Shown here one piece after another: positions 36,011 to 44,392 of a DNA stretch of 64,000 nucleotides. The notes beneath the pieces were generated by a model that worked only from the letters and a program-made list of their open reading frames with translations, had not been told where the DNA came from and searched no databases. Position 1 is the first letter of the stretch, and each line of letters starts with the position of its first letter. Both the position numbers and the translations under genes were made by a program. The stretch spans positions 4,129,357 to 4,193,356 of the forward strand of contig NZ_CP036343.1 in NCBI RefSeq assembly GCF_007746795.1. Direction: 5' to 3'. Source of the DNA: Gimesia algae (GTDB lineage Bacteria; Planctomycetota; Planctomycetia; Planctomycetales; Planctomycetaceae).

Positions 36011-36304
36011 ATGGGAAATCTCGATTCGAGGAAGTCGAGGTGCTGTTTCTTCACATTACATCAGACCGCCTGGATCGACGTGCTCAGGCAGCAGTATGCC
36101 AGTCCTGACAAAGCCGCCGAAATGTATGGCCTGAGCGAATCGGCGGAAATTTCCGATTGGGATGAATTTGGCGAGGTGACCCGGTGGGGGCTTCCGAAGG
36201 ACTCCCGCCAAGGGTTCGCAGACCAGTCGATAATGAACGCCGCCAGGATCGTCGAAGCCTATTTGAAGGCTCATTCGCGCCACAAAAAACAGCCCTACTA
36301 CTAA
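36011..36304 (+). other. Unrecognised frame inside the insertion, probably a gene remnant
   Basis: An open frame whose second half looks coding: YASPDKAAEMYGLSESAEIS, DWDEFGEVTRWGLPKDSRQG and MNAARIVEAYLKAHSRHKKQ, ending before the sialidase leader. The first 20 codons look non-coding, and another frame (VTIKERPCLEWFQADLYGKS) overlaps upstream, which suggests a joined or shifted remnant. I do not recognise the family and suggest no function. Confidence 0.3.
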
Positions 36305-36423
36305 CCCTCGTTTCACTTTCGTAGACTACTGGGAAACAAAATTACTATCAGCAACGAGCCTGCCGCGTCTTGGGCGGCAGGCTACTGTTGTCGTCCACAA
36401 CAACAAGCCTTCGGAGGCCCCGC

Positions 36424-37596
36424 ATGATTCAACACTTTGCAACGTACTTTCCAACATGTTTCGTTCGGATCGGCGCGGTCGCACTCCTTGTTACGTTGGC
36501 CGCCAACACGACAAGGGCCCAGTCAACGCCGACGTCCGCTCTGAAGATCACACCGCCGAATCCGCCTAACACGGGCATGCTGTTTGTTAACCATTCCACA
36601 GCCAATCGCAGCGGACATCTGGGGCATGCGTTAGTGGAATACGACGACGGCAAACTTCTCGCCTTCTACCCCAACTGCTCCGGCGACAACGGCGGCCACT
36701 CGGCGGTCGGATGGATGGAGTTCAAACGATCGTTGGACGGTGGCCGGACGTGGAGCAAGCGGCTGCCGCTGCCGTTCTCGAAGCAACTCTTTAAGAAAGG
36801 CGAGGGCCGCACGGCGATGGCCGAAAAAGCGGTGCTGACAGATCAAGGCGACATCGTTTTGTTCTACCTGATCTGTGACATCTCGACGACCGCGCTGTGG
36901 CAACCTTACTGGACACCGCTGTCTTCCATTAGCTCGGACGGTGGGAAAACATGGAGCGAGCCCAAGCCGGTGTGCGAAACGCGCGGCCGAGTTTACGACG
37001 CCGTGTATCATGACGGAGAAATCCGCGCGCTGCATTTCGCCAACGACGCCACGGGAACGTGGTGGGGAACGACCGACGAGCACATCTTTGAACTCCACGT
37101 CAGCAGCGATGGCGGCAAGACCTTCACCCGACGAAGCGTGCTGCCCTTCAACACCAAAGACCGCGGCTATGGATCGCTGGGTCGTCTGGCGAACGGTGAT
37201 CTGATCGCCTTTGTTTACAACCGCACCAACGAGCATGACCTCGACTACACAACCAGCGCCGACGGCGGCACGACGTGGTCCACCGTGAAAGCCTCGCACT
37301 TCCGCCGCAAGATCCGCAACCCTCAGTTCATCGGCTTCAACGGAACATTCTATATGCATGGCCGCAGCGGTGCGTATGGCGAAGGCAGCGGTCACATGAT
37401 TCTGTACACTTCGTCCGACGGTACGAAGTGGGATGATGGCGTCTACCTGCGCATGCACGACACCGGAACCGGCGCGTATTCCAACAGCATCATCGTCGGT
37501 TCGAAAAACGACCAAACCCCGAATCGTCTGCTGATTCAGGCTTCACACGCCTACAAAGATAGTAAGACCAACGTGCTGCACTGGTGGCTGGACTGA
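36424..37596 (+). CDS. Sialidase-like exo-hydrolase (BNR/Asp-box), exported
   Basis: A 390-residue protein with an N-terminal signal segment (VRIGAVALLVTLAANTTRAQ) and a six-bladed propeller with Asp-boxes: SLDGGRTWS, SSDGGKTWS, SSDGGKTFT, SADGGTTWS and SSDGTKWDD. It resembles the planctomycete exo-alpha-sialidase family (MLFVNHSTANRSGHLGHALV near the start of the domain). Substrate could be sialic acid or another sulfated or acidic glycan. The ATG at 36424 follows GGAGGCCCCGC. Its base composition is visibly richer in G+C than neighbours outside the insertion, consistent with recent arrival. Confidence 0.8.
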   Translation: MIQHFATYFPTCFVRIGAVALLVTLAANTTRAQSTPTSALKITPPNPPNTGMLFVNHSTANRSGHLGHALVEYDDGKLLAFYPNCSGDNGGHSAVGWMEFKRSLDGGRTWSKRLPLPFSKQLFKKGEGRTAMAEKAVLTDQGDIVLFYLICDISTTALWQPYWTPLSSISSDGGKTWSEPKPVCETRGRVYDAVYHDGEIRALHFANDATGTWWGTTDEHIFELHVSSDGGKTFTRRSVLPFNTKDRGYGSLGRLANGDLIAFVYNRTNEHDLDYTTSADGGTTWSTVKASHFRRKIRNPQFIGFNGTFYMHGRSGAYGEGSGHMILYTSSDGTKWDDGVYLRMHDTGTGAYSNSIIVGSKNDQTPNRLLIQASHAYKDSKTNVLHWWLD

Positions 37597-37689
37597 ACTG
37601 TGGCAGGCGTTGTTGTTTGCTCGACCCCCTTTCTCAAGACCGTCCCTGTAAATCAACGAATCCAAACAAAACGATGTCAGTCGAAGTCG

Positions 37690-38127
37690 CGCCGGCCCGA
37701 CCGGTTTTCTGGAAGGCTACTCGGGATACCTGCATGCTGATGCGTTTACCGGCTACGACGCGATGTTTTCCGACATCGGATCGACCGTCATCGAAATTGC
37801 GTGCTGGGCACATACTCGAAGCCGGTTCTTCAAAGCCGTCGGCAGCTATCCACGTGAGTCGCACCAGGTGCTGGAATGGATCCGGCAACTGTATGACATT
37901 GAAGACCGTGCGCATGACAGCCCCGTCGACGCGCGTCGCGAGCTTCGTGTTCGTGAAGCGATCCCTGTGCTCGACAGGATTGAAACATACCTGGCCGAGC
38001 TGGCACCGCGTACGCTGCCAAAAAGCTCCCTGGGAAAAGCCGTTTTATATTCACCTTCTGACCTGATTCGATTCATGGAGTCTCCCTATGCCAGCTGGAT
38101 GCAGCGTCTCCATGTGGAACATCCAGA
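37690..38127 (+). pseudogene. IS66-family transposase (TnpC) fragment
   Basis: The frame reads GFLEGYSGYLHADAFTGYDA, IEIACWAHTRSRFFKAVGSY, QVLEWIRQLYDIEDRAHDSP and LPKSSLGKAVLYS, the centre of the IS66 catalytic domain. The N-terminal two thirds and the C-terminal catalytic Glu region are missing; homology fades after LYSPSDLIRFM and the sequence then joins the BON fragment. No terminal repeats remain. Confidence 0.8.
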
Positions 38128-38268
38128 ATTAACAACCACTTTCACTTTAGATGCATCAACCCGTCCGTCCCAAAAAAGCTCATCAACAACCAGTCGTTTG
38201 ATAATTTCGTCTGAAGTTGTATTGGTGGGTCTATCTTCGAAAGATGGTACTTGAACTAATTCACTCAT
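38128..38268 (-). pseudogene. Two-BON-domain protein, N-terminal fragment
   Basis: The minus strand starts MSELVQVPSFEDRPTNTTSD and EIIKRLVVDELFWDGRVDAS, then KVKVVVN, the first half of a BON domain. It is cut by the 3.8 kb insertion at GTTAAT and resumes at 34317. A GGGGAATTCCCTAT site lies 149 bp upstream. Confidence 0.75.
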
Positions 38269-38416
38269 CGGCACACCATTCACATAGATGATTATGTAAC
38301 ACAGAAATTCCGCTATTCCAACTTTCTTTTTAGCATTAGTTTAGAGACGCAATAGTACTTTTCAATCAGGTTATCAAACAGACTTCATATAGGATGATGT
38401 TCTCTCCCGTACCTGG

Positions 38417-38430
38417 GGGAATTCCCTATG
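38417..38430 (-). promoter_or_regulatory. GGGGAATTnCCTAT-type site upstream of the two-BON gene
   Basis: Plus-strand reading GGGGAATTCCCTAT contains the perfect palindrome GGGAATTCCC. It lies 149 bp upstream of the BON start at 38268, matching the spacing of the other three copies to their genes. The BON gene is now broken, so this copy may be idle. Confidence 0.5.
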
Positions 38431-38628
38431 CGCTGTGAATATTAAGATTTATTTTTAAAGGTGTTTACACAATTCTAGTCGATGACCGAGGTCATAAACG
38501 TACTGTCAATTGGATGCCCACTGCGAGTGAAAAAGCAGATATCGTTGCATACATGCTTTGCACATAGCCTCAATGATCGCAAAAAAAAGAGCCAACGCGT
38601 CTATTCGTCAATCCATTTGATAGCGGTT

Positions 38629-39141
38629 TCATTCTTTTGGCTCTTCACGAAACGCAGCTTCGTGTTGGAGCTTGTCGCGCTCGTCGTGCTCTGCGTCTGC
38701 AATAAACAGTGGAATGTAAGGAAATAGGATAACGACCGATAGGAGAAAGAGGACTGCTGCGACCATACCCATCATCGACCAATCTTCGACCATAGTTGCT
38801 GCCACGATGAAAGTCCCCAAAGCTAATAACAGCATCAAGGCCATGGCGGTATAAATGCCCGCGTATTGGACATCCATTTCAACTTCTTTTTGTGAAATGG
38901 TCGACTGATTTGTGCTGCGAAGCATTTTTGCTTTGGATTGCCGTTCCAGATAATTCACGAATACAAAACCAAGAAACAACACAGGGACTGGCAATGCAGC
39001 CAGATAGGCTGCCGGGCGAAAGAATACTAAGAGTACGCTCGTAGCAATCAGTGCGACGATCAGCAGGAAACGAAGTATAGTTTTTGCATGTCGCATCATC
39101 ACGTGCGAGTCGGGCTCGCCAAGCTTGGGCTTTTCCATCAT
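38629..39141 (-). CDS. Membrane protein of unknown function (four helices)
   Basis: A 170-residue protein with paired helices at about 24-45 and 48-65 (FLLIVALIATSVLLVFF, LAALPVPVLFLGFVFV) and two more at about 98-118 and 126-150 (ALMLLLALGTFIVAATM, MVAAVLFLLSVVILFPYIPL). The C-terminus is acidic. The ATG pair at 39141 follows AAAGGAGACAGGT. I do not recognise the family. It lies downstream of the ATP synthase beta fragment on the same strand, but the sequence gives no sign that it belongs to an ATPase complex. Confidence 0.65.
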   Translation of the reverse strand: MMEKPKLGEPDSHVMMRHAKTILRFLLIVALIATSVLLVFFRPAAYLAALPVPVLFLGFVFVNYLERQSKAKMLRSTNQSTISQKEVEMDVQYAGIYTAMALMLLLALGTFIVAATMVEDWSMMGMVAAVLFLLSVVILFPYIPLFIADAEHDERDKLQHEAAFREEPKE

Positions 39142-39287
39142 ACCTGTCTCCTTTTGCTCGATCTCCGATAGCGGTCACTATTTGTGCTCAGCCATGGTGT
39201 TGATCCGAGAAGTATTAATAAATTCTCTAATACCGCCTTGGTTCCACAATCAGATGGGACACCAAAATGAAATAGAGGTTTCCGCTT

Positions 39288-39752
39288 CTAGTCTGACTTG
39301 TCGCCGACACTTCCGAGATGGCCTAAACTTGGAACTTTAATCCCGGTTTTCAATATTTTGGATCGAGGGTGACGTTCCACTAACGCTGGTGAGTCATGAT
39401 GAATTGATCGCCAAATAGCACTATCAATCGGTTTTCCCGTATTAATTGTCTGACCAAAGACTTTCAACATTCGCCCCAGCAATTGTCGTCCCACAGGGAC
39501 CCTGAGTGGATGTCCGTTGTTAGTGACTTTCGAACCATGTGACAGACCACGAGTCGAAGTCAACGCAATTCCACGGATTGTATGGTGATCTAACTGGGTG
39601 AGCACTTCAATGACAATTTCATGATGCTCTCCTGCATGTAGTTCGCTTTGTACGAGTGGCAATTGATGTGGAAAGCAGGCATCAATGACACTGCCCCGAA
39701 CCGACAGAATGGTTCCCAAGTTGAGATCATTTGTCTGGATATTCTGCTGCAT
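39288..39752 (-). pseudogene. ATP synthase beta subunit (N-ATPase type), N-terminal fragment without P-loop
   Basis: About 154 residues that follow the beta-subunit N-terminus: GTILSVRGSVIDACFPHQLP, IVIEVLTQLDHHTIRGIALT, GLSHGSKVTNNGHPLRVPVG, LLGRMLKVFGQTINTGKPID and ILKTGIKV. At the point where the family continues to D-L-L-x-P and the nucleotide-binding P-loop, the sequence changes to PSLGHLGSVGDKSD and stops. No other frame nearby resumes the protein. It cannot bind or hydrolyse ATP. The divergent nature resembles the alternative N-ATPase operons. The start is uncertain; MQQN at 39752 best fits the family. Confidence 0.75.
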
Positions 39753-39973
39753 TTGCAATAGCACCCTTCCTGCAATAAACGCCCCGCTCTTGGCTCTTAA
39801 CTTCATACTAGCAAATGGGAAACCGTCTGGCTACTTGCCTTCAACGGTGAAAATGATCGGATTTGTGACTGAACTCAAGCGATTGTAGATTCAAAAAAGA
39901 CTCTTTTCCAGCATTTCACATACATACGGAAACAGACAACCCATCTGGCTAGTGGTTTCCCCCATGCCAGAAC

Positions 39974-39990
39974 GGGGAATTACCTCTATT
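39974..39990 (+). promoter_or_regulatory. GGGGAATTnCCTAT-type site between atpD fragment and ppsA
   Basis: GGGGAATTACCTCTATT lies 191 bp upstream of the PEP synthase start and 222 bp from the divergent ATP synthase fragment. It is one of four similar copies in the window. Confidence 0.5.
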
Positions 39991-40181
39991 AAGATTCAGA
40001 GACTTCTTGGTGCTTAATACTTTGAAAAGTATAAGAATAGATCAAACGACAAAAATCTGTAGAACAAATCTGTAGAACAATTGTTTAAAGGTCTCGGTAA
40101 TTTGGTATTGATGTGACTATCATTAAAAATAATAAAGACTGTGATATGTAGCTCATCATTTAGAAGGCAAGGAGTGAGACC

Positions 40182-42605
40182 ATGATGACCAAGGAACCAC
40201 TGATACTCTGGTTTGATCAGATTGATATCAGCGATGTACCTGCAGTAGGAGGTAAGAATGCGTCGCTCGGAGAAATGTTCTGTAACCTGAAGTCAAAGAA
40301 TATTTCTGTCCCCAACGGCTTTGCGACGACAGCTGCCGCATATCGTCTTTTTCTGTCTGAAACGGGCCTCGATCAACAAATTCAAGAGATTCTCCACGAT
40401 CTGGATACTTCGGATATTTCCAATCTTCAACAACATGGTCGTGAAGTCAGGCATGCGATTCTCTCTGCGGAGATCCCTCAATCCATCCAAGAGGAAATTA
40501 ATGAGGCTTACGAAAAACTGAGTGACAATCTACTTGGGGGGATCGATGTCGCCGTCCGTAGTAGTGCCACAGCAGAAGATTTGCCCGATGCGAGTTTTGC
40601 TGGCCAGCAGGAATCCTATTTGAATGTTCGGGGGCAAACGACATTACTAGATACTTGTCGTCGCTGCTTTGCTTCTTTGTTTACAGACCGTGCGATTTCC
40701 TACCGGACAGAAAAGGGATTTGAACATTTTGAAATTGCCCTTTCCATCGGCATCCAGCGGATGGTGCGTTCGGATCTGTCATCTTCCGGTGTCATGTTTA
40801 CGATCGATACCGAGACCGGGTTCAAGGATGCCGTATTGATTAATGCCGCCTATGGGTTGGGGGAAAACATTGTACAAGGGAGTGTGAACCCCGATGAATA
40901 TTATGTCTTCAAGCCTACTCTCAAAACCGGACACCAACCCATTCTGAAAAAAGCATTAGGATCGAAGGAATTCAAACTGATTTACGATACCGGCGGGGAA
41001 AAAATGACCCGAAATGTTCCGGTTGACTCGGTAGATCGAAAGCAGTTTGCCATTAACGATGATGATATTCTTACATTAGCCCGTTGGGGATGTCTGATAG
41101 AAGATCATTATTCAAAAGCCCACGGACATCTCTGCCCAATGGATATTGAATGGGCAAAAGATGGCATTACACAGGAACTATTTATCGTACAGGCTCGACC
41201 GGAAACAGTTCACTCTCAGAAAAAGACTCAATTATTAAAGACCTATCATTTGAATCAGCGTGGAAGAGTTCTTGCTTCCGGGCACAGTGTGGGTGAACGA
41301 ATCGGTCATGGGATCGCACGTGTCATTCAAAGTGCGGAAAACCTGGATGAAGTTCAACACGGTGATGTATTGATTACAGACAAGACCGATCCGGACTGGG
41401 AGCCCATTATGAAAAAAGCGGCTGCGATTGTGACCAATCGTGGAGGTCGCACTTGTCATGCAGCGATTGTGAGTCGTGAACTGGGATTGCCGGCGATCGT
41501 CGGAGCAGAAGAAGCAACCAATGCCATTCCTTCTGGATCAATGGTAACAGTCTCTTGTGTAGAAGGAGATATGGGCTATATATACGATGGCCAGCTTGAT
41601 TATGAGGTTGAAGAGGTCGATCTAGCGCAAATTCCTCGTCCTAAAACGAGCGTGATGATGATCGTTGGAAATCCAAACGAAGCGTTTCGCCTTTCCATGT
41701 TACCCAGTGATGGAGTCGGTCTCGCGCGGATGGAGTTCATTATCAACTCATTCATACGCATTCATCCGATGGCACTTTTAGAGTATGACAATCTGAATGA
41801 TTGGGCATTGAAAGCAAAAATAGATCATTTGACTCCAGCATACGATGATAAGCCATCGTTTTTCGTAGATACGTTGGCGCAAGGAGTGGCGATGATAGCC
41901 GCGGCCTTTTATCCACGTGAAGTCATTGTCCGGATGAGTGACTTCAAAACGAATGAATATGCCAACTTGATTGGCGGAAATCTCTATGAGCCTAAAGAAG
42001 AAAACCCCATGATCGGCTTCCGGGGTGCCTCCCGATATTATCACCCACACTATCGCGATGCTTTTGGTTTGGAATGCCAGGCAATGCGAAAAGTTCGTGA
42101 GACAATGGGGCTGAAGAATATGAAGCTGATGATTCCGTTTTGTCGTACGGTAGATGAAGGGAGAAAGGTTCTGGCGGAAATGGCGAAACATGGGCTGCGT
42201 CGTGGAGATGAAGGCCTTGAGATTTACATCATGTGCGAAATCCCCAGTAACGTTATTCAGGCAGAAGCATTTGCAGAAATCTTTGACGGTTTTTCGATTG
42301 GCTCGAATGACCTGACTCAGTTGACACTGGGAGTTGATCGAGATTCCGAAATTGTAGCTCACCTCTTTGATGAACGCGATCCTGCTGTCATGGATTCATT
42401 AGCGGCTGCCATCAGAAAGGTCAAAGCAACGGGAAGAAAAATCGGAATCTGTGGACAGGCTCCCAGTGATTATCCAGAAATAGCTGAGTTTCTTATAAAG
42501 CAAGGAATTGACAGTATCTCTCTGAATCCTGATTCCGTATTAAAAACGGTGACACGCATCGCAGAGGTCGAAGCAGAAATGGAATCCCATTTTTTCCATT
42601 TATGA
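40182..42605 (+). CDS. ppsA: Phosphoenolpyruvate synthase
   Basis: An 807-residue enzyme converting pyruvate and ATP to PEP, AMP and phosphate. The ATP-grasp domain is at about 10-350 (VPAVGGKNASLGEMFCNL, IDVAVRSSATAEDLPDASFA, GVMFTIDTETGFKDAVLINA). The phosphohistidine domain has GGRTCHAAIVSRELGLPAIV (His near 428). The TIM-barrel PEP domain follows, with GFRGASRYYHPHYRDAFGLE, SIGSNDLTQLTLGVDRDSEI and GKIGICGQAPSDYPEIAEFL. The absence of PPDK-specific inserts favours PpsA. The ATG is preceded by AAGGAGTGAGACC. A GGGGAATTACCTCTATT site is upstream. A hemerythrin gene follows after 62 bp. Confidence 0.93.
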   Translation: MMTKEPLILWFDQIDISDVPAVGGKNASLGEMFCNLKSKNISVPNGFATTAAAYRLFLSETGLDQQIQEILHDLDTSDISNLQQHGREVRHAILSAEIPQSIQEEINEAYEKLSDNLLGGIDVAVRSSATAEDLPDASFAGQQESYLNVRGQTTLLDTCRRCFASLFTDRAISYRTEKGFEHFEIALSIGIQRMVRSDLSSSGVMFTIDTETGFKDAVLINAAYGLGENIVQGSVNPDEYYVFKPTLKTGHQPILKKALGSKEFKLIYDTGGEKMTRNVPVDSVDRKQFAINDDDILTLARWGCLIEDHYSKAHGHLCPMDIEWAKDGITQELFIVQARPETVHSQKKTQLLKTYHLNQRGRVLASGHSVGERIGHGIARVIQSAENLDEVQHGDVLITDKTDPDWEPIMKKAAAIVTNRGGRTCHAAIVSRELGLPAIVGAEEATNAIPSGSMVTVSCVEGDMGYIYDGQLDYEVEEVDLAQIPRPKTSVMMIVGNPNEAFRLSMLPSDGVGLARMEFIINSFIRIHPMALLEYDNLNDWALKAKIDHLTPAYDDKPSFFVDTLAQGVAMIAAAFYPREVIVRMSDFKTNEYANLIGGNLYEPKEENPMIGFRGASRYYHPHYRDAFGLECQAMRKVRETMGLKNMKLMIPFCRTVDEGRKVLAEMAKHGLRRGDEGLEIYIMCEIPSNVIQAEAFAEIFDGFSIGSNDLTQLTLGVDRDSEIVAHLFDERDPAVMDSLAAAIRKVKATGRKIGICGQAPSDYPEIAEFLIKQGIDSISLNPDSVLKTVTRIAEVEAEMESHFFHL

Positions 42606-42667
42606 AATGAAAAGTCGATTTGACCTTATGATCGATGATTTGAACTTGAACATAAAAGGAGTTGGTT

Positions 42668-43132
42668 ATGAACCAAAAAACGAATTCTCATGAACATTTA
42701 CAGTTTTTGCTGGATGAGCACGAAGAAATCTTTTCACACATGCAGGAACTGAAGGATTGGTGGGCACAACTTGATGAAAAAGGATTACCTAAATTTGGGG
42801 AGATGGGAACACGGGTGAAGGGCTTTCGTGATCTATTGGCGAAGCACTTTGACGATGAAGAACAGGAAGGATATTTTAAGCCAGTATTTGATGAGGCTCC
42901 TGGATTTTGTATCATGGTGCCGGACTTCAAAAAGACGCATGCAGAGATATTATTTCGTATTGATGATTTCATTACACGATTAAAAGAAACGGAGCCTCCT
43001 TTCCAGAACTGGAATAAAGCATTAAAGGAATTTGAGGAGATACTAGCCGATCTTCATGAGCACGAAGATCAGGAAGTCAAAATGGTTCAGGAAGCTTTTA
43101 ACCAGTCAGCCTCAAAAAAGGCAGAAATCTAA
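42668..43132 (+). CDS. Hemerythrin-like diiron protein (second copy)
   Basis: A 154-residue four-helix protein with ligands in LQFLLDEHEEIFSHMQEL, LAKHFDDEEQEGYFKPVF, DFKKTHAEILFRIDDF and LADLHEHEDQEVKMVQEAF. It is clearly related in layout to 13181-13645. The ATG is placed by AAAAGGAGTTGGTT; the two earlier codons of the open frame are not needed. Probably co-expressed with ppsA. Oxygen or NO binding is expected from the family. Confidence 0.87.
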   Translation: MNQKTNSHEHLQFLLDEHEEIFSHMQELKDWWAQLDEKGLPKFGEMGTRVKGFRDLLAKHFDDEEQEGYFKPVFDEAPGFCIMVPDFKKTHAEILFRIDDFITRLKETEPPFQNWNKALKEFEEILADLHEHEDQEVKMVQEAFNQSASKKAEI

Positions 43133-43323
43133 TATCAGCGTTTTTCTTTGAAACTGTAATGGCTGTTAACCGCTTTAAGTAGTTCCTTTCACGCGGTGGG
43201 TTGAAGATAGCCGATACCAAGTCAGCCATTTTGAACGGAATATATTGGTACGACTAGCATATTTAGCACGTTTTTGTTGTCAGAATCAGATATCACGCAC
43301 AGTCAAATCACGGAAAGAATACC

Positions 43324-43551
43324 ATGCTCGTTTTAACACGAAAAAATAAAGAACAGATTCGGATTGCTGATAATATCGCTAATAATATCATAGTGACTAT
43401 CGTCAAGATTCGGGGAGGGAATGTGAAATTGGGAATCGAATGCCCCCGCAAAATACCGATTCATCGAAATGAGGTTCCAATAGAAACTTTAGATGAATCT
43501 GAAAGTTTCTTGACACTGCAATTTGGCAATCAGAAACATTTTATTCTTTAG
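43324..43551 (+). CDS. csrA: CsrA carbon-storage regulator (second copy, with a four-residue insertion)
   Basis: A 75-residue CsrA: MLVLTRKNKEQIRIADNIAN, NIIVTIVKIRGGNVKLGIEC and PRKIPIHRNEV. Compared with the first copy, the beta1-beta2 turn holds four extra residues. At DNA level ATAATATC recurs at 43370-43377 and 43382-43389, so a 12-bp duplication explains the insertion. Conserved RNA-binding residues in the first strand and in IPIHRNE are kept. GGAAAG lies just upstream of the ATG. It heads a decayed stretch (Hsp20, BON, rhodanese), repeating the order csrA-hsp20-BON seen at 3-6 kb. Confidence 0.85.
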   Translation: MLVLTRKNKEQIRIADNIANNIIVTIVKIRGGNVKLGIECPRKIPIHRNEVPIETLDESESFLTLQFGNQKHFIL

Positions 43552-43796
43552 GCAGGATCTTAAATTTATCGGGAGTTTCCTGAGGTTGACGGTAGGTTAA
43601 TCCTGCACTGGTTCTTTCGGATTGTCTGATTGAAGCTCTGTTAGAAGCTAGTTACACTGCACCAAAACATAACGGAAATACTCAATAAATCTTATAAGAA
43701 ATCGGACATGCGGACGGAAGCAATTGTTGTACGTTGTTTGAACAGCACGCGTACGATAACCTCGAAAGTTAATTCTATTTAAGGATGGGGATTACG

Positions 43797-44285
43797 ATGG
43801 TCGTTACACCAACCGTTAGAGGGACAGTTACAAGACCAGATGAGTCATAAGCGAGGTCTGGTCTATTTGGAGGGGCGGGCGCCATTTTGGGTGCTTCGTA
43901 ATGAGATGGATAATTAGCTGAGCCGTTTTTCTTGTGACGGGGGGCTAACACAAGCTTTTGACGTTGTACTCGATATGTCTGAAACTGACAATGAAATCGA
44001 AATACGAATGGATGTTCCTGGGATTCAATCTGAGGAAATTGAAGTCGAAGTCACCGGAAACACGTTGTTAATCACAGGAGAACGAAAAGATGAGAAAGAA
44101 GAAAAAGGGAGAACCTATCATCGTATTGAACGAACGAGTGGCAGTTTTTCCCGATCGATGACACTTTCCTGTGAAGTAGATAGCGATCAGGTTGAGGCGC
44201 AATGTGACAATGATGGTTTGATGGCTTTATTTCCAAATCCAATTTGAGTAAGGCACATAAAATTACTATAAAACACAAATTTTAA
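43797..44285 (+). pseudogene. Hsp20 small heat-shock protein, decayed
   Basis: The alpha-crystallin domain is well preserved (MSETDNEIEIRMDVPGIQSE, GERKDEKEEKGRTYHRIERT, GSFSRSMTLSCEVD) and close to the intact gene at 3355-3825. Upstream, the same frame reads LRNEMDN-stop-LSRFSCDGG, with a TAG at 43915-43917. An ATG with AAGGATGGGG at 43797 is out of frame with it. Downstream, a shift after GLMAL moves the C-terminus SKSNLSKAHKITIKHKF to another frame, ending at 44285. At least three lesions. Confidence 0.8.
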
Positions 44286-44316
44286 AAAACACCTGGAGAT
44301 GATAATTATTAAGATG

Positions 44317-44346
44317 GTGTGCCATAGAGGTTCGTCTGACGCACAC
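44317..44346 (+). terminator. Hairpin with T run before the third BON gene
   Basis: GTGTGC pairs with GCACAC across an 18-base loop and is followed by six T (44347-44352). It lies about 45 bp upstream of the BON start at 44393. Sequence differs from the two conserved leaders, but the position is the same. Weaker than those hairpins because of the short stem. Confidence 0.4.
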
Positions 44347-44392
44347 TTTTTTATCTCTGTTTTTGCACAAAAAATAAAAGACGAAGGAGAGA

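Larger units (their letters stand above)
34318..38127. mobile_element. 3.8 kb composite insertion in a BON gene
   Basis: The block is bounded by a 6-bp direct repeat ATTAAC at 34312-34317 and 38128-38133. Removing the block and one repeat joins VKVVVN to NGVVNLSGEV in frame. Inside are an inactive IS1380-type transposase, an unrecognised frame, a sialidase gene and an IS66 transposase piece. No terminal inverted repeats are obvious, so the moving unit is unclear and may have formed by successive insertions and deletions. Confidence 0.6.

Noticed and set aside
38482-38727. 81-codon plus-strand frame right of the GGGGAATTCCCTAT site
   Set aside because: It overlaps the convincing membrane-protein gene on the other strand and has no ribosome site, so the site is assigned to the BON gene instead.
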